Assembly (NCBI RefSeq): GCF_000699445.3
Contig: NC_067199.1
Location: 28,914,402-28,978,401, forward strand
Reading direction: 5' to 3'
Source: Schistosoma haematobium
Lineage: Eukaryota; Platyhelminthes; Trematoda; Strigeidida; Schistosomatidae
Length of the DNA stretch: 64,000 nucleotides
Shown: positions 57,062 through 64,000 of the stretch, in pieces
How the letters are laid out: every line of letters starts with the position of its first letter
Position numbering within the stretch: position 1 is the first letter of the stretch
The notes under the pieces: generated by a model
What the model saw: only the letters and a program-made list of their open reading frames with translations
Database searches by the model: none
Told to the model about the DNA's origin: nothing
Program-made: the position numbers and the translations under genes

Positions 57062-57345
57062 CAACCAACGTTCTTACTGTACGTGTTTGTTTAATTGTAC
57101 TAAATACATATATTCTTCCGTTGATTGTGACCCTGCACGAATTCGGGTACGCTCAGTAACCCCACTTGTGACCTGGCACGATATCGGTATTCTTTCGATA
57201 CCACGAGATCGCCAACAAATACATTTCGACTACAGCCATCAACTGCCTTCTAATATTTGCCTTAAGGGGGATCTTATCGGTTAACTGGCACGTAGTCTTC
57301 CTGTAGTGGTGATCATAGTCAAACGCGACTCGACGCCACACTACG
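57062..57345 (+). repeat. 5' LTR of the Gypsy-like element, 5' end worn
   Basis: Matches 62810-63075 (tactgtac(g/t)tgtttgt(t/c)taa(t/c)tgtacta, ttccgttgattgtgacc, ttctttcgata(c/t)cacgagatc, gtagtggtgatca(t/c)agt). The expected start TGTAGTGACC is not present. It is followed at once by RNase H coding sequence, so gag, protease and most of RT are deleted. Confidence 0.7.
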
Positions 57346-57347
57346 AC

Positions 57348-57980
57348 TGGTAAGCCCGCTCACACTCCTCGCTCATCCTGACCCATCAGCCACGCTTAGT
57401 ATAGCGGTTGATGCATCGGATTTCGCTATAGGAGCTGTTGTGCAACAGAACATCTCCGGAAGTTGGCAACCTCTCGGATTTTTCTCACGACGCCTTACTC
57501 CCACGGAGACGAGATATAGCGCTCTTGGTCGAGAGCTGCTAGCAGCCAACTGTGCCATCAAACATTTCCGACACGCAGTAGAAGACCGCAATTTCATCTT
57601 ATTCACCGACCACATGCCTTTAACGTATGCTCTGCATACCAAGTCTGTCCGCTACTCACCACGAAAGTGCAGGCATATGGACTAAATCTCTCAGTTCACA
57701 ACAGACCTTCGTCACATTACAGTCGAGTCGAACTATGCTCTGTCACGTATCCAAGTGAATGCAGTTACTTTACCATCGCTCGATCTTCCTGCTATGGCTG
57801 CTGCTCAAGCAAACGATCCCATTTGTACAGGAGCACCACAATCTACATTCCTTCAGTGCCAGGAAGTACCCCTAGCTACTAGCTCAGATACTATCCTATG
57901 TGATATTCTACCGGTCTTCCCCGACCCATCGTACCCTCTGCTTACCGTCGTCTCGTATTCCATGCCAGCCAATTCGGTGA
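57348..57980 (+). pseudogene. Gypsy RNase H segment and linker
   Basis: Translation gives SPLTLLAHPDPSATLSIAVD then ASDFAIGAVVQQ, WQPLGFFSRRLTPTETRYSA, GRELLAANCAIKHFRH and LFTDHMPLTYAL, the standard Gypsy RT/RNase H junction with the DAS, E and TDH residues. A frameshift near 57680 is followed by ALSRIQVNAVTLPSLDLPAM in another frame. The RT palm is missing. Confidence 0.8.
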
Positions 57981-58080
57981 GTCTATCGTTTATCTATCCA
58001 CGTCTGTCGTATATTTTCATATTATTTTTTAATATGTAATATACTTGACATGACGGATAACGATAAGAATTGTATTAATA

Positions 58081-61000
58081 TAATAGATTCCCATAACTCC
58101 GCCTGAGTCCCTCCGGGGCTACTGCCGGTCCCAAGCCCGGATAAAGGAGGAGGGTTGGGCATGGGGTTAGCGTCCCCATCCCGTAGAAAACTAACTCGCT
58201 AATAAAACGCTAACCAGAAAAAATTATTCAAACCTTTTAAACTCTGCCCTGGGAGTCAGAAGATCTTCATTTAGAAGAATTATGACGCCTCATGATGAAA
58301 GCCGAAACCCTTCGGAAGTTACGAGGCCGATGCCCCTTCTGACAACCAAAGTGACAATTTATTTAGGTACATGGAATGTTCGTACAATGTGGGACACCGG
58401 AAGAGCCTTCCAGATTGCTGCAGAAATGAGAAGATACAACCTAGAGGTACTTGGGATCAGTGAAACACATTGGACACAAGTTGGACAACAACGACTAACT
58501 ACAGGAGAGCTCCTGTTATACTCCGGTCATGAAGAAGAAAATGCTCAGCATACACAAGGAGTTGCATTGATGCTGTCCAAAGAAGCACAAAATGCACTTA
58601 TAGGATGGGAATCTCCCGGACCCAGGATTATCAAAGCCTCCTTGAAAACAAAGAAAGAGGGCGTTTCAATGAACATCATCCAATGCTATGCTCCTACCAA
58701 CGACTACAATGAAGACGTTAAAGATCAATTCTACAATAGGCTGTAGTCAATAGTCGAGAAGTGCCCAACAAAGGACCTGACCATTCTGATGGGAGATTTC
58801 AACGCCAAGGTTGGAACGGACAACACTGGATATGAAGACATCATGGGACGACACGGACTGGGAGAAAGAAACGAAAATGGTGAGAAATTTGCAAACCTAT
58901 GTGCGTTCAATAAACTGGTCATAGGCGGCACCATATTCCCACATAAACGCATACACAAAACCACATGGACTTCACCGGATCACTCTACACAAAACCAAAT
59001 CGACCATATTTGCATCAACAAAACGTTCAGGAGGACTATAGAGGACGTGAGAACCAAGAGAGGAGCTGATATAGCCTCAGATCATCACTTACTGGTCGCC
59101 AAGATGAAATTGAAACTCAAGAAGCACTGGACAACGGGGCAGACAGTATCACAAAAGTTCAATACGGCCTTTCTTCAGGATACTAACAAACTCAACAAAT
59201 TCAAGATAGTCCTCAGAAACAAGTTCCAGGCCTTTCATGATCTACTCAATGGAGAAGGAACTACTGTGGAGAGCAACTGGAAGGGGATCAAAGAGGCAAT
59301 CACTTCAACATGTCATGAGGTCCTGGGTCACAAGAAGCACCACCACAAGGAATGGATCACTGTTGGTACACTGGATAAGATTCAAGAAAGGAGGAACAAG
59401 AAGGCAGCGATCAATACCAGTCGAACAAGAGCAGAAAAAGCCAAGGCACAAGCTGAATACACGGAAATAAACAAACAAGTGAAGAGGAGCATCAGAACCG
59501 ACAAACGTAAATATGTGGAAGATTTAGCAACGACGGCGGAAAAGGCTGCAAGAGAAGGAAACATGAGACAATTGTATGACACGACAAAGAAACTCTCTGG
59601 AAATCGCCACAAACCAGAACGACCAGTGAAAAGCAAGGAAGGCAAGGTAATCACCAACATTGAACAGCAACAAAACAGGTGTGTAGAACATTTCAAAGAA
59701 CTGTTGAATCGACCAGCTCCACTGAACCCACCCAACATCGAAGCAGCACCGACGGACCTACCAATCAATGTTGGCCGACCAACAATTGAAGAAATCAGTA
59801 TGGCCATCAGACAAATCAAGAGTGGCAAAGCAGCAGGACCGGACAACATCCCAGCAGAGGCACTAAAAGCAGACGTAGCGGCGACTGCACGGATACTCCA
59901 CATTCTCTTCAATAAGATTTGGGATGAGGAACAAGTACCAAAAGACTGGAAAGAAGGACTACTGATCAAAATACCAAAGAAAGGCGATCTCAGCAAGTGT
60001 GATAACTACAGGGGCATCACTCTTCTCTCAATACCGGGAAAAGTCTTCAACAGAGTATTGTTAAACAGGATGAAGGACTGCATAGACGCCCAACTTCGTG
60101 ACCAACAGGCAGGATTCCGTAAGGATAGATTGTGTACAGACCAAATCGCAACTCTACGGATAATTGTGGAACAATCAATTGAATGGAATTCATCACTCTA
60201 CATCAACTTCATTGACTACGAAAAGGCATTTGATAGCGTGGACAGAACAACACTATGGAAACTTCTTCGACACTACGGCGTGCCTCAGAAGATAGTCAAT
60301 ATCATACAGAACTCATATGATGGATTACACTGCAAAATCGTGCATGGAGGACAGTTGACAAGTCGTTCAAAGTGAAGACCGGTGTTAGGCAAGGTTGCTT
60401 ACTCTCACCCTTTCTCTTTCTCCTGGTGATCGACTGGATCATGAAAACGTCAACGTCCGAAGGAAAGCGCGGGATACAATGGACATCTTAAATGCAGTTG
60501 GACGATCTGGACTTCGCAGACGATCTGGCCCTTCTATCCCAACCGCAACAACAGATGCAGGAGAAGACGAACAATGTGGCAGCAGCCTCAGCAGCAATAG
60601 GTCTCAATATACACAAAGGGAAAAGCAGGATTCTCCGATACAACACAGAATGCACCAATCCAATCACAATTGACGGGGAAGATTTGGAAGGTGTAAAAAC
60701 CTTTACATATCTGGGCAGCATCATTGATGAGCACGGTGGATCTGATGCAAATGTGAAGGCGCGGATCGGAAAAGCAAGAGCAGTATATTTACAACTGAGG
60801 AACATCTGGAACTCAAGGCAACTGTCAACCAACACCAAGGTCAGGATTTTCAATACAAATGTCAAGACAGTTCTACTGTATGGGGCAGAAACCTGGAAAA
60901 CTACAAAAGCCATCATCCAGAAAATACAGGTGTTTAACAATTGTCTACGCAAAATACTTCAGATCCATTGGCCGGACACTATTAGCAACAACGTACTGTG

Positions 61001-61314
61001 GGAGAGAACAAACCAGATCCCAGTGGAGGAAGAAATCAGGAAAAAGCGCTGGAAGTGGATAGGACACACATTGAGGAAAGCACCCAACTGTGTCACAAGA
61101 CAAGCCCTCACATGGAATCCTGAAGGTCAAAGGAAAAGAGGAAGACCAAAGAACACATTACGCCGGGAAATGGTGATAGACATGAGAAAAATGAACAAGA
61201 ATTGGATGGAACTAGAAAGGAAGGCCCAGGACAGAGTGGGTTGGAGAATGCTGGTCGGCGGCCTATGCTCCATTGGGAGTAACAGGCGTAAGTAAGTAAG
61301 TAATAGACTCCCAT
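58081..61314 (+). mobile_element. RTE-like copy E, nearly full length, nested in the Gypsy element
   Basis: Flanked by taatagattcccat (58081-58094) and taatagactcccat (61301-61314), a target duplication of 11-14 bp with one mismatch. The element starts aactccgcctgagtccctcc and ends gtaacaggcgtaagtaagtaag, a short TAAG tail. The coding frame is nearly continuous with three defects: TAG at 58744-58746, a one-base loss near 60363 and TAA at 60489-60491. It is the best preserved RTE in the window and differs from copies C and D by about 10 percent by eye. Confidence 0.88.
58282..61295 (+). pseudogene. RTE endonuclease-reverse transcriptase, copy E
   Basis: The endonuclease starts at MTPHDESRNPSEVTRP, with LGTWNVRTMW, LGISETHW, MGDFNAKVG and the catalytic SDHH. 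RT follows: SGKAAGPDNIPAEALK, CDNYRGITLL, AGFRKDRLCTDQIATLRI, motif A FIDYEKAFDSVD. Motif B (VRQGCLLSPF) lies after a frameshift near 60363; motif [10 protein letters not shown] and the tail ([33 protein letters not shown]) lie in 60492-61295. An intact protein would be about 1,000 residues, usual for RTE. Three single lesions stop it, fewer than in any other copy here. Confidence 0.85.
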
Positions 61315-61429
61315 GTATGTGTACCGAATCCTCGGCACTTTTTATTCGCGTGACAACAAATTCCACGCTTTAATCGGGAAAGTTTCCCCTAATAACTATT
61401 CTCCTCGCTGACCCAGCTGCTTGGTACGG

Positions 61430-62724
61430 AACGCATACGCATACGCATTACCGTCTACCACCCAGCACCAAACGGTTAAGTTGAACGGTTTCATTGCCAA
61501 CTTAAAAGTGCTCTTCGAGCACACGAAAACAACATTTGGTACGAAACCTTACCGCTCGTCCTCTTAGGTATCATAACGAGCTTAAAGGTAGATATTCAAT
61601 GTCCCGCTGCTGAACTTGTATACGGCACGACATTGCGTCTGCCTGGGGAGTTCTTCACACCACGGAGCAGTAACGATTTCGGTAAATCAGACTACGTCCA
61701 TCGACTTTCCGTATTTATGCGAACAGTATCTCCGGTGTCAACTCGAATACAACATCAACAGGTCGCTCTCTCTCGGAAGTTATCTACCTCTTCACATGTT
61801 TTCATACGAGTAGATTCGGTACGCAAACCTCTGCAACAGCCTTACGAAGGACCTTTTCACGTGATTTCTCGTCACGTAAAGACCTTCAAGGTTGGTCGGC
61901 ATGGCCGCATCGAGATCGTCAGCATTGATCGCCTCAAACCAGCACACATCAATGACAGTGCCCTACACGATAACTTGAGACTCAATGATAGACCTATCAA
62001 ACCTACTAGCGGGATCCTTACATCTACTTCAGGTCCTACGCTAGATACGTCAGAGACCTCATTCTAACGTCCCGGTCAACAGCATGTATCATCTGCACCA
62101 TCTACGGATGAGACTTCAGTCTCACGTCCAGATCAGCAGACCACGCCGCACTTGACTTCGGACGAGATCGCAGGCTCAGGAAGTACGGATGAGACTAACG
62201 TCTCACGTCCCGGTCGCCGGGTACGCCTACCTGTACGCTTTCGTGACTTACCACGCAAGCAACAACGGATACGCAATAGGACTCCGTACCCATACCACAT
62301 TCATGGTACACCGTTTCTATTTTTCTTTGATTTCTTTGCAGCCGGATCACCCACGCCCTTGTCAACGCACTCAGTCGATGTCCTGGTTCCGAATATGTCT
62401 GGCATACGTTTGGTCTCGCAATTGGTTGTTATGGTCGCTTCCGGTTTCTTGACTCAACGTAGTTTCGTCCTACGTTTGCAGCGTTTTATGGTCCGCATCC
62501 CTACGAACGCAATCTTCAGATCCTGGACACAAACCACTCGGGTGTGGTATGCTAACTCGAGCAACAAATACAGCACGTTTCTCCTGGTACCATTCCACGT
62601 AAAAGACTTTCGGTGGCAACTCGAGTACCAACGATCGCTTCATGTACCGCCAATCCTCTCGTCCGACAGTCGCACATTTGCTGACCAGTCCCACGAACGA
62701 AACCGCTACCTACCGAAAGTGTAA
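61430..62724 (+). pseudogene. Gypsy integrase C-part and pol tail
   Basis: LLGTERIRIRITVYHPAPNG is followed by a stop, then VERFHCQLK, which carries the glutamate of the integrase D,D,E triad. Then PAAELVYGTTLRLPGEFF, then QPYEGPFHVISRHVKTFKVG and IEIVSIDRLKPAH, typical of the integrase C-terminal domain. A stop at 62065 separates this from an Arg-rich segment (GRRVRLPVRFRDL) and a 190-codon frame to 62724. The zinc-binding and first catalytic Asp regions are missing. Confidence 0.75.
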
Positions 62725-62749
62725 ACCCTTTCTGGCGGGAGGGGGCTCA

Positions 62750-63086
62750 TGTAGTGACCTACTTTTATCAAGAGAACGCGACTGGTTTAATGGAAACAAT
62801 TATCATTGTAACCAATTGTACCAGTGATTGTTTCACTGTACTTGTTTGTCTAACTGTACTAAAGACATTCTTCCTTCCGTTGATTGTGACCTTGCCGCAC
62901 TTACGTTTGCTCAGTGATTCCGTTTGTACTCCTTTAGCACGATCTCGGTATTCTTTCGATATCACGAGATCTCCAACAAATATATATCACTACAACTTTC
63001 AATCGCCTTCTGATATCTGGTACGCAGCCTTCTTGTAGTGGTGATCACAGTTAACCGCAACTCGATGCCGCACTGAATATGTAACA
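62750..63086 (+). repeat. 3' LTR of the Gypsy-like element
   Basis: Starts TGTAGTGACC just after a polypurine tract and ends GTAACA, about 337 bp. It aligns over most of its length with 57062-57345. The divergence between the two LTRs is visible by eye (more than a few percent), so the element is not recent. Confidence 0.72.
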
Positions 63087-64000
63087 TAAACTACGGTTAT
63101 ACCTTTAATATACATTTTATATAAAGACTTCATTCACTAATTTTATGAATTTTGTTAGATATGAATTTTGCAATCAACAATCACTATTCATTGACCAAAG
63201 TTAGCTCGATATATCAATCACTTTGATAGGAATATTTTACTAAAGGGTGAAGAGTTGTAACACCTACAACCTTGGTAGTTGCAAAATTTTATAGATCATG
63301 TTACGCGGAATATACAGTAGCAGTATTTTTCATCATAAAATAGCAATGGAAAAAATTGTGTTACCGAGAGTAACCATATTGATCAAGGACAGTATTTATG
63401 TACAATGTCATCAGCTAATACAACGGAAGTTAAACACCTCGCGAATAACCGAGTGAGCTTAGATCCAATGAAGAACTGCAAACATAGGCTATAATACTTT
63501 TAGTAATCGATAGTTTTACGGCAGAATGTAGTTTGTTACACTGAATTGTGTTTATGGAGCGTTAGTAAATAGTGTTGCAAATAGAATACGAGAGTCTGGT
63601 GGAATAAATTTCTAGTGGTTTGTCCAAGTTAGAGGGCATAGAGCAATCATACAACTTATTTAAAATGGATGTGATCTTTGATAAATAGTAATCCAAGTCA
63701 TTTAAACTAATTTATTCTTCTGTATATCTACACAAGTTCGAAAATTTGTACGCTACAATTGCTAATTGATTGACTGCTTTTTATTTATGAAGAACTAATT
63801 TAATAACAGTCTTCCACAAAGTTTCTAACTTATCGATTTCATAATGAGGTTTATTGATATATGTACCTTCAAACTATATAACTCCAAATAACTTGTCTAA
63901 ATCCGTTTAACATAGAAGTTGCTGAACTAGTTGGAAATGCCTTTTCTCACTAAAAGTCACTGGATTATGGAACACAGAGTTCACTTCATAGTTTTGTGTA
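63087..64000. other. 3' end of window: no recognised content
   Basis: AT-rich DNA after the Gypsy LTR. No exon with acceptable splice signals and phase was found; presumably still intron of the large gene. Confidence 0.35.

Larger units (their letters stand above)
57062..63086 (+). mobile_element. Decayed Gypsy/Ty3-type LTR retrotransposon, host of a nested RTE
   Basis: Order: worn 5' LTR, large deletion, RT/RNase H segment (57348-57685), linker, nested RTE copy E, integrase C-part (61430-62067), C-terminal pol region (62152-62724), a polypurine tract (ggcgggagggggctca) and 3' LTR (62750-63086). Frame breaks and stops are spread through pol. Gypsy elements of this layout are common in schistosomes. 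Removing the RTE leaves only about 2.8 kb, so it was already deleted or was deleted later. Confidence 0.8.

Noticed and set aside
1000..64000. tRNA genes, rRNA genes or CRISPR arrays
   Set aside because: Only tRNA-like promoter boxes in degraded SINE-like repeats were seen; no cloverleaf, no rRNA match and no regularly spaced short repeats.

Overview
The window looks like nuclear DNA of a blood fluke (Schistosoma or a close schistosomatid). It is AT-rich and intron-rich, and it carries repeats typical of schistosomes: SR2/RTE-like non-LTR elements, Penelope-like elements with terminal inverted repeats, Gypsy-type LTR elements, and short tRNA-like repeats carrying a hammerhead ribozyme of the Smalpha type. 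There is nothing bacterial: no operons, rRNA, tRNA genes or CRISPR. The organism is inferred from repeat types and gene structure, not from a database match.

One host gene fills most of the window on the + strand. Nineteen short exons (44 to 377 bp) between 372 and 54011 join with compatible splice phase at every junction, giving about 4.0 kb of coding sequence (about 1,330 residues) over 53.6 kb. The first exon opens with an acceptor and the last closes with a donor, so both gene ends lie outside the window. The product is a large extracellular or membrane-anchored protein: asparagine-rich beta-sandwich-like repeats with many N-glycosylation sequons, an Asp-box-like motif, one tenascin-type EGF domain split over two exons, one cadherin-like repeat, and more beta-rich segments. 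I do not recognise the orthologue.

Layout: 0.3-2.0 kb exons 1-2; 2.5-9.0 kb decayed RTE copies as an inverted pair around exon 3 and a hammerhead palindrome; 9.05-9.8 kb another non-LTR fragment; 10.0-16.5 kb exons 4-8; 16.6-18.1 kb an inverted near-identical copy of the 7.56-8.98 kb RTE fragment; 18.9-22.3 kb an RTE copy with a solo LTR inside it; 22.4-25.8 kb a second non-LTR family; 25.9-28.4 kb exons 9-10 with a Penelope remnant and a hammerhead repeat; 29.1-31.3 kb a Penelope-like element; 31.3-31.6 kb a solo LTR; 31.9-35.1 kb a full-length RTE copy; 36.1-41.5 kb exons 11-14 with a miniature Penelope remnant; 41.5-49.8 kb an intron with few recognisable features; 49.8-54.0 kb exons 15-19; 57.0-63.1 kb a decayed Gypsy element with a nearly full-length RTE nested in it.

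The most notable points are: the phase-consistent exon chain of an unidentified surface protein; a hammerhead core that keeps its conserved bases inside a palindrome; exon groups bracketed by near-identical inverted (exons 4-8) or direct (exons 9-10) RTE copies; and several insertions with readable target-site duplications that give a relative order of events.
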